Shown here: positions 1-11,035 of the stretch, piece after piece
How positions within the stretch are numbered: the first letter of the stretch is position 1
How the letters are laid out: each line of letters starts with the position of its first letter
Source: Allium sativum
Lineage: Eukaryota > Streptophyta > Magnoliopsida > Asparagales > Amaryllidaceae
Assembly (NCBI GenBank): GCA_030737875.1
Contig: CM060924.1
Location: forward strand, 148,670,197-148,734,196
Length of the DNA stretch: 64,000 nucleotides
Direction of reading: 5' to 3'
The notes under the pieces: generated by a model
What the model was told of the DNA's origin: nothing
The model's database searches: none
The model's input: only the letters and a program-made list of their open reading frames with translations
Made by a program: the position numbers and the translations under genes

Positions 1-184
1 AGATATTTTGAAAAACTATTTTTCAAAAGCATTTTTATAAAGAATACTTTCAAAAATATTTTTGTAGAAGAGTATTTTTGAAAGAAAGGTTTATTTTAAG
101 AACATAATCCCCAGGGGCCATATATCCTTCCTTCGATTCTCCATTTTGAATCACTTCCTCTTTCTCTTTTTGAATTTCCCCCCC

Positions 185-530
185 CCCTCCGCGTATAGAT
201 GCTTTTTCTAAGATAAATAAGGACTTCCGTATGAAGGACGGAAAACCACTTCAAGGGACTTAGACGTTTTTCGGGCTAGAAGTTAGTCCAAGGAAGTGGA
301 GGGCTTGTTGGTACCTTTAAGATAGACGATGGGAGGAAGGTTCAAATAGCTGTTTGGTTAACAAAGGGCGAAACCTCATCTTGGTGGGAGGTCACAAATG
401 GAGAATGTGAAGAATAAGGCTAGTTGTTTTGGAGAAATAGGACACCTTAGGATTGTCCAAAGAGGCAAGGACAAAGTACGGGATCTTCTGGAGGGTAGTT
501 CTATTCCCTCACGGCTGGAATACCTGATGG
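185..530 (+). pseudogene. gag remnant of element 1 (capsid part fused to a zinc-knuckle scrap)
   Basis: Aligned by eye with gag of element 3 (from 36050), this keeps only a fragment of the capsid-like region (from the 'RVDAF' segment to the 'WWEV' segment) and then jumps near 405 into the second zinc knuckle and the basic stretch behind it. The start codon, the N-terminus, most of capsid and the first knuckle are missing, and several stops interrupt it. Gag would form the virus-like particle and bind the RNA genome. Element 2 has the same jump, so the deletion predates both copies. Confidence 0.7.
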
Positions 531-559
531 GGGTAGGACCGTCTAGGTTGAAATTTGGT

Positions 560-885
560 TTTCTTTATCATCCTATTTGAAATTTGTTTGATTCTGGTGC
601 TTCATACTCGTTAGTATCTGCTTCGTTAGTTGAAACACTGCACCTAAATATTAGTCTAGTTAAGGATCCCATCCTAGTCTCAAATCCTGTTGGTGGTTCG
701 GCTCATCCTTCAATGGTTTGTCGGGATTTGAGAGTGTCTATCTTGGGCATTGGATTTGAATGCAAGGCCTTCGTCCTTGGTTTCACGGGCTATAGTTTGA
801 TTCTAGGGGTGGATTGGCTAGCCAGGCGGGGTGCCATCCTAGATTGTGAAAGGAGGGTAGTTAGACCATTGATTCGATATGGAGA
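560..885 (+). pseudogene. Retropepsin-type aspartic protease remnant, element 1
   Basis: This codes for an 'LFDSGAS' active-site segment (the D-S/T-G motif of retroviral-type aspartic proteases) at about 584-604 and ends with 'LILGVDWLARRGAILDC', the conserved C-terminal end of plant gypsy protease domains. The domain itself reads through in one frame, but its upstream joint to gag and its downstream joint to RT are broken. The protease would cut the Gag-Pol polyprotein inside the particle. It is the best preserved coding segment of element 1. Confidence 0.8.
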
Positions 886-929
886 GACCCTCATATTTCT
901 TGTGACCCTAGGGTTCAGTGATGCTTAGC

Positions 930-1703
930 TGCCTAGAATCTTCTGACGCATCCAATGATGATTGGGAGTCTGTTTGTGTGGTCCGTGAGTATGGAGACGT
1001 CTTTGATAAAGTGCGGGGTTTACCAGAGGCACGAAATAAGTTTTCTTATGTGCTTAATAGATTAAGCAAAGCCAGTTATGTGATCAGCGGTGGTTTTGGA
1101 GAAAGACTGGCAAGGACAGCCAGAGTCGGTCAAGTGCTCAATTGGTTTGCCGTCTTACTAGTATCATCTCACGTAGGTCGTCTGAATTCGAAGGAGGTAT
1201 TCCTTGGATGTTTGTCTGATATTGGTTTAGGCCTTTGGGGCTTGCACTTGGGGGATGTCGAGTTCGACTAGGATGATCTGGGTGAGAGATGGAGAGTTGT
1301 GACGATTTTGCATGGGATTATATCCTGGTTTTCTCTAGAAGCAGAGAAGAGCATGCCCTAAATCTTAGGGAAAGCTTAGAGACCTTACAAGCGCACCCGC
1401 TTAAAGCTAAGTTCTCCAAAATACCATTTTTGGAGGAAAGAAGTGAGGATTTTAGGGCATGTGTTCTCTAGGGAAGGGTGATATGTTATGGTGGAAGACA
1501 GTCGAAAGTCCATGAGAAGAATTACCCTACCCATGACTTAGAATTGTCTGCCATAGTTTTTGCGCTCAAGTCTTGGCGTCATTATTTGCTTGGTGAGAAG
1601 TTTGAGTTGCTTGCAGACCATAAGTCGCTAAAGTACCCGTTCTCTCAGAAAGATCCAAACCTGAGGCAACAAAGGTGGATGGAGTTCTTGGCGTCCTAGG
1701 ATT
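930..1703 (+). pseudogene. Reverse transcriptase and RNase H remnants, element 1 (left half)
   Basis: Around 975-1060 lies the linker that precedes RT in this family ('DVFDKVRGLP'). About 1289-1471 matches the part of the RT palm and connection just after the catalytic FIDD box, with 'SREEHALNL' and 'LQAHPLKAKFSK' readable; the FIDD Asp pair itself is missing, replaced by 'FAWD'. From 1478 the RNase H domain reads '[19 protein letters not shown]' and 'LADHKSLKY', keeping the acidic residues expected there. Most of the RT fingers and palm is absent. A segment at about 1060-1280 is shared with element 2 but I do not recognise it. The RNase H is cut by the insertion at 1709 and continues at 7865. 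Confidence 0.75.
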
Positions 1704-1708
1704 TTGAG
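1704..1708. repeat. Left target-site duplication TTGAG
   Basis: TTGAG directly precedes the inserted end TATAACGACCC and is repeated at 7865-7869 directly after GGGTCGTTACA. Removing the insert and one copy restores the RNase H reading seen at the same place in element 2 (25255-25275). Confidence 0.85.
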
Positions 1709-2069
1709 TATAACGACCCGCATATTCGTGCTATCTAAGTTGACTAAAAAACACCACACATCCAACCCAAATTGCACAAAAATACGAATCATTTTTAGAA
1801 AGAAGTTAGAGGATGAGAAATAGAAAGAAAGAAATATTATAATAGAAGAAAAACGAATATCACAAACTCATAGCGGAACGAATAAAATATATTATATAAC
1901 CTAACTTTTGAAATACAAATCAGTAACTTTATATACATACCATCATCAGAGCACAACAGTCATTTCTGGAACAGTTATAAACACCTGTTTCCAGATACAA
2001 CATAGTACACAGCGGAAATACGATAATCTACAGCTAATTGGTGAAGCCTCCTGCTTCCAGCTCCTCCAA

Positions 2070-2090
2070 TTGAACCTGTGAAATCCCGAC
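2070..2090 (-). promoter_or_regulatory. Putative 3' splice site in the LTR
   Basis: On the minus strand GGGATTTCACAG is followed by GTTCAATTGGAGGAGC; the exon would start at 2075. The same exon start with small changes occurs in element 5 (62389) and in the plus-strand fragment at 14653. Predicted from sequence only. Confidence 0.4.
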
Positions 2091-2157
2091 TACTTGACTG
2101 CCCGTACAAATTTTGGGCACCCAAGAGTTTAGGGAAAACAAAACAAAATAAACTCTG

Positions 2158-2182
2158 GGTCAGTCATGGGACTGGTGTGAGT
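2158..2182 (-). repeat. Conserved CAGTC…GACTG palindrome block
   Basis: This block carries CAGTC and GACTG arms around a 3-4 base centre. It recurs at 14552-14571, 41951-41970, 42836-42857, 49961-49980 and 62470-62490, always 25-120 bases on the intron side of the putative acceptor. Confidence 0.5.
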
Positions 2183-3106
2183 AAACTCAAATCATTGGTT
2201 TAACCTTTAAAATCCTTTCAAAAGAAAAGATAATAGTAAGACCAGCCCACACATAAACATGGACGGTTTTTACCTTACTATAACCCAAAACACTTTGATA
2301 CGAAAATCCAGTGATATTATAATAATGTTTACAACAAGTAAATAACCAAATAGCAGAACGCTTGCATCTCACGCTCCACATATATAATATAAAATCAAAA
2401 ACCGCATGGCGCTTATTGGAGATTGGATTTCCAACATGACAAGGTATGGAACCACCTTCCGCTAGTGTATCTCTAGAGAGGAATACACTGGGTTCAACAA
2501 GAACATCTTGTAACCCGGCCCACACATGACCGACCACTCATTTCGCTTGAGTGTATCGAATGTATATCACCAACGGTTGGGATCACCAACCGTCTCCCGA
2601 CTGGGACAACATCAAATAGAATAAGAAATTAAATGAACCTCTAGATAGGTGATTATACATCCTATTGGGAGCGACCCACATAGCCATGCTGCCTACCCGA
2701 TTTTTGTCATCTCCCGGTTGTTGAGGCCTGAGGCTTCGATTACTTATCTTTCATTTATAGCACCATCACTTTGAATGCCACATTGTCAGATCCTTTAATC
2801 TCTAATTGATTTGCACAAATATTCTGGATGTTATGCTAAGGGAATAAATCCGTTGCAACCATATATATTTTACAGACCAACTCATTGATCAATGGAAATA
2901 CTTTGTCAGACATTCGTCCATTTACGTTCGTTCTGGGATTGAATGAAACCGAAGGCACTATTTCTATTTAATAGAAAGAGTCCTTGCACTTTACTCCGTC
3001 TTCAATATATTCAGCATACTTGGTTCGCAACGCTACTACCAATACGGAGTGGTTCTCGGATAATAATCCAACCGGTCTCTCCATATTGACAACGATGGTC
3101 AAAAAC

Positions 3107-3134
3107 TTCGATAGTCTGTGATTTAACTATCGAA
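3107..3134. repeat. TTCGATAGT/ACTATCGAA hairpin
   Basis: A perfect 9-bp inverted repeat with a 10-base loop. It lies at the matching place in elements 5 (56056-56087; 63426-63457) and 7 (18198-18225), where the stem sequence differs but still pairs. Confidence 0.6.
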
Positions 3135-3799
3135 TAAAAACAAGTGTTCATCCAAACATATCAAACAAATCACCGGGTTCTTTAATTAATATTTCATTAA
3201 TTAAATCTCTTCTCCATTTCCTTATCAATATTTGTTAACCAAATATTTCAATAATCATCTTGGCCTCTTATGCCATCTGGAAAACATTTCCAAATGTCAA
3301 CTTCTTTTACTTTCTATATATTAGAAATATCTCTATTTGCAATTGGAAACAATTCCAATCACTTATCTCCATCCCGACTATTCTAATTATACTCAGGAAA
3401 TATTTACTGTTATATTTCCAAAATTCCATCACTTGGGTTAAAACGAATGTTGTGTAAAACATCGTTACAACAACCCAAAATATTTTATACAACTAACCCT
3501 TTTCAAACACTTCTCTTCGAGGCGGGATTCTGCTATTTATCAATTAAAAATGAAATCAATCAAGTTGGGGTAAATTTACCTCTCATACCTTAACTGAAAA
3601 CATCCTCAACTTCAAAACGGCAAAACCACTAACCTCGAATAAACACACTATAAAACCCAATTATTCATTGTTAAAACATGTACATGGTTCGCTTTCTATT
3701 TCAAATTTAGATTTCCCTTCCTGTTTCCAATATTCTATTTTGATTTCATTTCCTTATGAATTCTACATATATTGATATATTGATTTATAACTATCAAAT

Positions 3800-4430
3800 T
3801 ATCTTAAAAATATTCTAACTCCTTAAATTTTCGGAAAAATTCGCCATAACCTCCCCTGTACCGGGAGGATCGGGAAATTTCAAATAGCTTCCCGGTAACT
3901 TCTCATCTCAAAAAGAAAAAGAAAAAGCCAAGCGGCTTGCCGATACGGCGCATAAAATCTCATATATGAATTAAACATGTACCTTATTGTCGAGCACACT
4001 AATTATATACCTTCATCGCTTTATCCCATAACTGTCTCCGGTATATCTATACCTGTACAATTCATTTCAAATTCATACACTCGTTTTGACTCAATTCGTT
4101 AAAGTAACTCTTTAACTAACTCTTTGCCCATTTCGCTTGTATATATGAATATAACACGTTTCAAATATATTTCAACTTACTTATCAACTAATTGAATTCA
4201 AATTTTAATTTAAGTTCTATATTCGATTTCAAATATATGTTTACAATTCAAAAATTCAATTTTCAAAGTTCGACTTCAATTCACCACTCGATTAACAAAT
4301 TCTTCTTTGACTTAGTTAATTCTATTCAATAATCAAAAATATGATTTATTGTTTCAAAAATCACTTTTCTTACTTCACTTGAGTTCACCTTTATGTTCTA
4401 ACTCAAGACCAGGTTTTTAAATGGAAATTC
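3800..4430 (-). other. Block resembling the non-coding interior of elements 4 and 5
   Basis: The stretch with 'TTCGCCATAACCTCCCCTG', an A/G-rich run and 'AGCCAAGCGGCTTG' near 3845-3940 matches 48755-48860 in the interior of element 4 and, more loosely, 60650-60750 in element 5, in the same order. In those elements it lies outside the LTR. From about 4430 the sequence becomes like the start of the LTRs (the block seen at 60100-60400). Confidence 0.55.
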
Positions 4431-4769
4431 GGATTTTTATTTGCTTAAAAATCCCTACATTTATTATATAAAATCCATTATGGTTTTAATGGTTTCTGGC
4501 GCTGCACTTTTAAAATTTTGATTTTGACATAACTCAAAATCTATTCGACGAAATCCAGATTTTTCTCTTCCATTAGAAAACTATTACTCAACCGGTCCTG
4601 GCGATTCTTGTTTCAAAGAATTCCGACTTCAATTGAGTCCTGTATACTCAATTGAAGTTCGAGTCGCCAATTTACGAACTGCAGCGCTGCGGCGAGTTCG
4701 TTTTAATTATATTTATATATATATAAAAACTTTTAAACTTCATTAAAATGAATCCAACTCCATTTTAAC

Positions 4770-5470
4770 TCTATTTGAATTTCTTGATTCAAATTCCAAC
4801 CTCTCTTTTATTTGAATTCTATATTCAAATTCCAATTCCTTTTCTATTTGAATTCTATGTTCAAATTCTATTTCCTTTTCTATTTGAATTCTATGTTCAA
4901 ATTCTATTTCCTTTTCTATTTGAATTCTAAATTCAAATTCTATTTCCTTTTCTATTATTCAAATTCTATATTTAAATTTCCTTTATTCAACTCCCATTTA
5001 AATTCCTATATTCAAATTCTATAGTTGAATTTCCTTTTCTATTTTATATTCAAATTCAATACTTGAATTTCTATTTCAATTCCATATTCAAATTCAATAC
5101 TTGAATTTCTATTTAAATTTCAATTTCATATTCAAATTCAATACTTGAATTTCCATTTGAATTCTATTATTCAATTTCTATTTCAATTCTTCTTTGAAAT
5201 TCTATATTTCAAATTCAATTCCATTCTTCTTTGAAATTCAATTCAATTCTTCTTTGAAATTCAATATTTCAAATTCATTTATTCAAATTCCTTTAGTCCT
5301 CTATTCACATTCCTTTATTCACATTCCTTTATGAATTTCTATATTCAAAATTCTATTTCAAATTCTGTTTGAATTCTCGATTCAAATTATATATTCAATT
5401 CTGTTTGAATTCTCTATATTCAAATTTCTATATTCAATTCTATTTGAATCCTCTATATTCAAATTTCAAT
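4770..5470. repeat. Minisatellite of 36-bp units, degenerate towards the right
   Basis: Between about 4800 and 4950 four near-identical 36-bp units each contain CTATTTGAATTCTATGTTC and a pyrimidine run (CCTTTTC). To the right the same TTGAATT/TTCAAATTC words continue as a looser array to about 5470. The 70-codon open frame across it is only the repeat read as protein (12-residue period). Confidence 0.8.
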
Positions 5471-5654
5471 TCTATTTTAGAAAAATACAATTTCCTTTCT
5501 AATTCTCAAATATCCTTTTTCATGATATTTTTAAATATCATTACTTAAGCCCAGTGATATTTAAACACACAAAGCAACCAATTATTTATTTTTCTAACAC
5601 ATCATATATAACAATATATATGCAAACAAATAAACAAACAGATAATATATTTTT

Positions 5655-5676
5655 GAGGAATCCAGTTGGATTCCTC
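5655..5676. repeat. GAGGAATCC hairpin
   Basis: A perfect 9-bp stem with a 4-base loop, followed by TGCATCCACAGAT. It recurs at 19556-19577 (element 7) and, with an alternative CGGTTGG/CCAACCG stem, at 57429-57448 (element 5). Confidence 0.6.
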
Positions 5677-5968
5677 CAACCTGTTTTCCTGCATCCACAG
5701 ATGTTAGCACATAAATAATACCCATTCTGCTTCGTGGCAGAATATCATGGTAAAGAAGGTCATCCACTAATCATAGCGTGGGGCGTATAGGGTAATCATC
5801 CGCTATGAAACTGCGGGCATCCGCTAATGAGACTGCGGGAATCCATCCAATCAATCAACCCAATATATATATAATAGCCTAAATAACTAATATATATATA
5901 AAACAAGCAGAAAAATCCAAACAAGCAACAACAATTATTTTTACGAAGTAAAAATAATTATAATAAAA

Positions 5969-5989
5969 GGTGAGTGAGATTTACTCACC
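5969..5989 (-). promoter_or_regulatory. Putative splice donor inside a hairpin
   Basis: GGTGAGT and ACTCACC form a 7-bp inverted repeat around a 7-base loop. On the minus strand it reads CTG|GTGAGTAAA, a strong plant donor match (intron from 5988). Equivalent positions in four other LTR families keep both the donor and the pairing. Splicing is inferred. Confidence 0.4.
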
Positions 5990-7293
5990 AGGATTTTTTT
6001 ATTCGATCCCCTTCTGACTCAGTCCAAACTTTGTTGCGAGGTATTTTCCATATTATCCAATATACTTTGTTTTATCAGCACTGTTATGCATTCCGATTTT
6101 AATTCCCATCATCTCGGTGATGAGTCATCTCCACCGAACCATCTCGATTTGTCTGGAATGAATTTATTCCTATGATATTTTATTTTATTTGACGATTAAA
6201 CAAATTATTAATTTAAATTATCCACACCATAAATAAAATATTTATTCTATGTATTTTAAACATTAAACCCCTTTTATACATTTACCGCTTAAATAGATAA
6301 ACAACAAATTCATTTACTTTTTATCTATTTTCCCTTTCTAAATTAACCCTCACAAATCAATTTAAATTAAATATCTAACCATGATTAAAATCTTGTGCAT
6401 ACCTAAATATGATCTTCCTTAGTTAAAATGACATTACACACCTTTTTACACGTTTTGGATTAAACAAATTTAATTTAAATAAGAAAATATTAAGTAAATA
6501 AATTTTATTTAAATTACCTTGTATACATTTAATACCATACTTATATATGTGTGATTTAAATGAGCTATATATATATATATATATATTTAACCAAACACCA
6601 GATTCTATTAAATAAAAATAAATCTTATATGTTAATCTTAATTAATTTAAATTAACTAAATTTCTTACCTTAAGATAATGCCTTCTTCTTCCTTTAAACA
6701 GCGGTAACTCCGCTGTCGAACACCCAGCAGACTACACAATCACCCAAACCTCTACTGTCCAGTTCGCACCCCTCCCTCTTCGTTCTGTTCTTAGCATGTT
6801 CACCCAAACCTCCACGCACTGCTTCCCAACCCAAATTCGAAACTCGCACCCCCATAAACCCACTTCGATACCAGCTCCAGATGACACTAACCCTCACCAC
6901 AATCCTGTTGCACCCTTCATCCAACCCTAATCGCGAGCCCCTCGTCAGTTGCAGTCGAGCTTCAGAACTCCGAGATCTCAGACAAGAGAACCCATCGCGC
7001 ACCACCTCGAGGGTTGAAATTCCCTCTGACAACGTGCGATTCATACCCCCTCCACTGGATCGCTCTTCGCTTATCAAAAACAAATTCGAGCTCGCCCCCC
7101 TTTTTCGATTTGGACACAGAAAAATCCAAAAGGAAGGAGATAGAAACAATTTGGTAGTGGAGGATTTTACGGTTTTTAATTCCATTTGAAAGCTTTGATT
7201 TGCGATTACAACAGAGGACGCCATTTCGATTTTTGAAGGAGGTGGTTTTATTTAGAACGAAAATCAGAAGAGAAAATAATGGAAGATGTCGCG

Positions 7294-7301
7294 ATTTATA
7301 G
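7294..7301 (-). promoter_or_regulatory. TATA box of the minus-strand LTR
   Basis: The minus strand reads CTATAAAT, the same octamer as in element 5 (58947-58954). Transcription would start about 30 bases downstream, near 7265, and run through the GC-richer stretch 6690-7250 to the donor-like site at 5988. No protein family is recognisable in that stretch. Confidence 0.45.
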
Positions 7302-7864
7302 ATGGAGAGAAACTTGGTCATCAAGGAGTTCACAGTGCATGAAGTACATCACTATTTATTCCGATTTGATTTCGAGAGATTTTTATTTTATTTTAACAGA
7401 AATCGATTTGACTTCGTTCCTATCCACAATCAGATATTTCGGGGTTCGCAACCTGAGATTGTGGACCACTATTTTAACGCACTGACCGACATTTCAATAT
7501 TATAGCGTTATTCTGAACTAAACAATATATATTCTGAAATTTAATTTTAACGTATATACCACATTTAAATTAATCATAAAAATAAAAATTTTAAAATTAG
7601 AACTAATAAATTTTCTGGTAACAAACTATTTCTATCACCGTCTATACTCAAACAGAATTAACCCCGGTCATCTGAATTGTTTTGCTTCGGTACTTTAACT
7701 CCGATTTCAATTATATTTTGTATTTTGATGATTTAATATATTTGATATTAAATCGAAATCAATATCTAAATCGATAACATAAATATTCAATTATATTATC
7801 AAATAAATATTTAAAATGAATATTAAATATTAAAATTAATCGACCAAAATCCTGGGTCGTTACA

Positions 7865-7869
7865 TTGAG
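7865..7869. repeat. Right target-site duplication TTGAG
   Basis: Exact partner of 1704-1708, directly after the GTTACA end of the insertion. Confidence 0.85.
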
Positions 7870-9320
7870 ATAGCATATACAACTGACAAGTGTAACGTTG
7901 TGGCGGATGCCTTGAGTAGGAAAAAGTTGACATTGAGTCCTTTGTTTGTCGAGCGACGTAGCTTAGAGTTTATCTCTACCTTTGACATTAGACCATCCAT
8001 TGATTTTGTACCCGGTTTGCTAGCGTCCCTGAGGTCAGACCTACGCTTTTGGGATGGGTTGAAGAGGCACAGCGTGATGACCCACAGTTGATGGAGTTAG
8101 TAGAGAAGCTCATAAGAGGGGAGTCATCAAGCCACCTAAGTAGGTACACCCTAGATGATAAGGGTTGGTTGCGTACGGATGATAGACTTTGTGTATCATG
8201 GGACGGGAGCTTAAGGATGGTGATTCTTGATGATGCACATCGTTTAAAGATGACCATTCATCCTGGCGGGGACAAGACGTAAAAGGACATGAAGCGAGTT
8301 TTCTTTTGGGTCAGTATGAAGAGGGATGTGTCCAAATATGTCGCTAGATGTTCGGTGTGCTAACAAGTAAAAGTGGAGCAAAAGAAACCCGTTGGGTTGC
8401 TTCACCCATTGGAGGTTCCACAATGGAAGTGGGATAGTGTCTCGTTTGATTTCTTGATGGGTTGCCAAGATCGAGAAAGGGTAATACGGGAATTTGGGTT
8501 GTGGTAGACAGACTTACTAAGAGCACCCATTTCATTCCCGTAAAGAGTAAGAGGACTGCTCCATGGTTAACTTCAGTTTATGTCGAGAAATAATTCGCTT
8601 GCACGGTGTTCCATCCAGCATAGGGAGTCACCGAGACCCTATATTTACTAGCGAATTTTGGAAGAGCTTGCAAGAGGCGGTAGGGAATCAGTTATGTTTG
8701 AGCACCGCATATCATCCTCACAGATGGCCAGACCGAGAGGGTGAATCGTATTCTTGAAAACCTTATGAGGTTATGTATCTTAGACCTCGGAGAAAATCGA
8801 TTTAATACGAAGGAGGATGAAAACGGCGCCAGATAGGCAAAAGTCATATGCCCACAAAAGGAGGACCGAGCTTGAGTCCAGCGTTGGGGACATGTCTTTA
8901 CCAAGGTGCCTCCATTAAGAAATGTTGTTCGCTTGGATCAGGAGGGAAGTTAGCACCGAGGTTCGTTGAGTCGTTTCCTATTAAGGAGAGAATTGGACAG
9001 AGGGCATATAGAGTGGAATTGCCCGAAAGACTTAGTGGCATACACGACGTGTCCCATGTTTCGCATTTGAGGAAGTGTTTACATGATACGGCGAAAGTGG
9101 TGGAGCCGAGAACGCTTAAGAAAGTGGAAGTAGGGCGAGATGCCATGATCAGACGAGCTCCTACATGCATTCTTGGGTCGGAGATTAAGAAGTTAAGGAA
9201 CCGAGAGGTCAAATTAGTCAAAGTGTAATGGGGTGAAGATCAAGGAGACTCTACTTGGGAGACAGAAGAGAAAATGCGTTCATTGTACCCTTTCCTTTTT
9301 GAGGGTATGTCGTTTAATTT
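7865..9320 (+). pseudogene. RNase H end, integrase and chromodomain-like tail, element 1 (right half)
   Basis: This resumes the RNase H cut at 1703 with 'NVVADALSRKK' (7885-7925), the usual end of gypsy RNase H. The integrase follows: the zinc-binding half with 'DDAHRLKMTIHP' (about 8230-8265) and a CxxC (about 8350), the core (about 8400-8760) with readable 'STAYHPH' and 'DREGES', and the C-terminal 'FPIKERIGQRAYRVELPE' part (8963-9040). The last segment, 'KKLRNREVKLVKV…W…STWETEEKMRSLYP', resembles the chromodomain-type tail of Tekay elements; a stop (TAA) interrupts its V-K-V-Q-W core. Frameshifts and stops throughout (for example TAA at 8280-8282) make it non-functional. Integrase would join the DNA copy to the chromosome. 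Confidence 0.8.
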
Positions 9321-9897
9321 CTCCTTTATCGCTTAGCTTGTACTTGTTCTATCTTTAGCATATCCTCTCGTTTAAGTCTTTGACCTTTAGATAGGGTAGC
9401 CCTATGGTTGAAACATGTGATTGAGACATGTTATGATTGATGGATGCATGTGGATGCAAGTGTTTGCTAGTGGTTGCTCGTGGACGCGTATACACACACA
9501 TTAGGCACTAGATCGGCTCAATCACTTTCATATTGCATATAAATAATGTTTGCATATTTAATTGATGGATGTATCATGGTTGTTTTTCATATGGATGTTG
9601 CATTAAGTTGAATGGTTGTGCACGCATGTAGAGTTAATATGTATCATTAGGTTCTTTTGCATACATATTGGATGCACGACACTGTCATGAATTGCATTGA
9701 GGAGGTCGACTGAATAAGTAGACTGCCAAATTTTGCATTAGATATGGACATATACACACAATATGCATATAAACATTAAAGCATTAGAAGTCTTTTAAGG
9801 ACAATGGATGCTGGTGTTTGATGGTTGAATAGATGGACGATTAGATGGTAGAATATACATTCTTCTTGACTTGGAGATTTCGGGGACGAAATCCTTT
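9321..9897 (+). other. Non-coding stretch between pol and purine tract, element 1
   Basis: About 580 bases without coding signal, with repeated GGATGCATGT-like and TTGATGGATG words. It is matched by 26670-27226 in element 2, so it is the family's 3' untranslated segment. Just before the purine tract is CGGGGACGAAATCC, a box typical of Tekay/Del elements. Confidence 0.65.
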
Positions 9898-9910
9898 AAG
9901 GAGGGGAGAA
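9898..9910 (+). promoter_or_regulatory. Polypurine tract, element 1
   Basis: AAGGAGGGGAGAA immediately precedes the 3' LTR. It would prime plus-strand DNA synthesis during reverse transcription. Confidence 0.85.
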
Positions 9911-10266
9911 CGTAACACCCCGTAATTTTATAACATTAAAATTCACAAATTAAAGTATACTTAATTTTTAGAAAAGAATTAAGTGAAATGGGTTGCGCAA
10001 AGAAATATATATATTGATATATATATTAAAAAATTAAAAAATAAATAAATAAATATGCAAAAAAGTTCAAAACAGCGAATTGGGAGGGGGAATAACCGAA
10101 CCGGCCCATTTTTAAGGTCGACTCGAGCTTTGCTGGGTCGACTAGGGGTAAATCCAGGGTGTTTGGTTGTCAACCCATGGGCCGATTCGCTCAAATGCAG
10201 ATTTTGCTTCAAATTCGTTCTCATAGTTCAGGGTTAATCTAATGGACCTAAATAACTTAATACACC

Positions 10267-10273
10267 TATATAT
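10267..10273 (+). promoter_or_regulatory. TATA box in LTR of element 1
   Basis: CCTATATATGC lies about 355 bases into the LTR. The same place in element 2 has CTATATATACC (20680-20687 and 27705-27712). Confidence 0.5.
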
Positions 10274-10448
10274 GCACCCTAAGACCTAACCCTAAATCAA
10301 ATAAAATTAGAACCATGGCCATCATGATGTCAGTCTACAACTTGGAATAGCCGCCACCAATTAGAAGAAGATTAAAGCAACTCAATTCAATCCAACAGCA
10401 AATTCAACTACAACAAAGGGACGCTAATAAATTCTAGAACTTCGTTGA

Positions 10449-10466
10449 ATGGTGAGTTCGATCACT
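10449..10466 (+). promoter_or_regulatory. Putative splice donor, LTR of element 1
   Basis: AATG|GTGAGTTC, about 180 bases past the TATA box, with GTGA and TCAC able to pair around a 6-base loop. The matching site in the 3' LTR of element 2 is TGTGAGTTC (27922-27930). In element 3 it has changed to GTGGGT near 33607. Confidence 0.35.
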
Positions 10467-10571
10467 TTAACAAAATAATTGCTAAATTAATTATGATGTG
10501 ATATACATTGGATTATAAGTTGTGGTTGTGAATCTAATTCATATGTTTAATCATGTATGTTAACTTGATTC

Positions 10572-11035
10572 ATATTATATGATGTTATGCAACCTTTATA
10601 TATGATGTTATGCAAGTTTTATATATATGATGTTATGCAAGTTTTATATATGATGTTATGCAAGTTTCATGTATGATGTTATGCAAGATTAATATGATTA
10701 TGCAAGTTAATATGATTATGCAAGTTAATACGATTATGCAAGTTTCATATATGATGTTATGCAAGATTAATATGATTATGCAAGTTAATTTGATTATGCA
10801 AGTTTCATATATGATGTTATGCAAGTTAATATGATTATGCAAGTTTCATATATGATGTTATGCAAGTTAATATGATTATGCAAGTTTCATATATGATGTT
10901 ATGTTAGTTAATATGATTATGCAAGTTGTACATATGATGTTATGCAAGTTAGTATGATTATGCAAGTTGTACATATGATGTTATGCAAGTTAATAGGATC
11001 ACGCAAGTTGTATGAGAGTTATATGATGTTATGTA
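10572..11035 (+). repeat. 18-bp minisatellite, LTR of element 1
   Basis: Some two dozen head-to-tail units of about 18 bp, alternating TATGATGTTATGCAAGTT with AATATGATTATGCAAGTT. Shorter versions occupy 20884-21190 and 28045-28370 in element 2. There are no unique spacers, so it is not CRISPR-like. Confidence 0.85.

Larger units (their letters stand above)
1709..7864 (-). mobile_element. Minus-oriented LTR-type insertion (solo-LTR-like), 6.16 kb
   Basis: The insert begins TATAACGACCC and ends GGGTCGTTACA, inverted termini of the TG…CA type with one TG>TA change, and is flanked by the 5-bp repeat TTGAG. Read on the minus strand it has the layout of the LTRs of elements 5 and 7: TATA box (7294-7301), splice-donor-like hairpin (5969-5989), a GAGGAATCC hairpin (5655-5676), a TTCGATAGT hairpin (3107-3134) and a splice-acceptor-like site (about 2076). 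No PBS or second LTR was found, which favours a solo LTR. However, about 3800-4430 resembles the non-coding interior of elements 4 and 5, so it may be a rearranged LTR or a collapsed element. It encodes no recognisable protein. Confidence 0.75.

Noticed and set aside
4812..5024. Open frame of 70 codons
   Set aside because: It is the 36-bp tandem repeat read as protein, with a 12-residue period.
6694..7224. Minus-strand open frame of 176 codons
   Set aside because: It lies in the transcribed leader of the LTR-type insertion, overlaps open frames on the other strand and shows no known domain or conservation in the other minus LTRs.
10572..11035. Possible CRISPR-like array
   Set aside because: Units are contiguous, without unique spacers, and lie in a plant LTR: a minisatellite.
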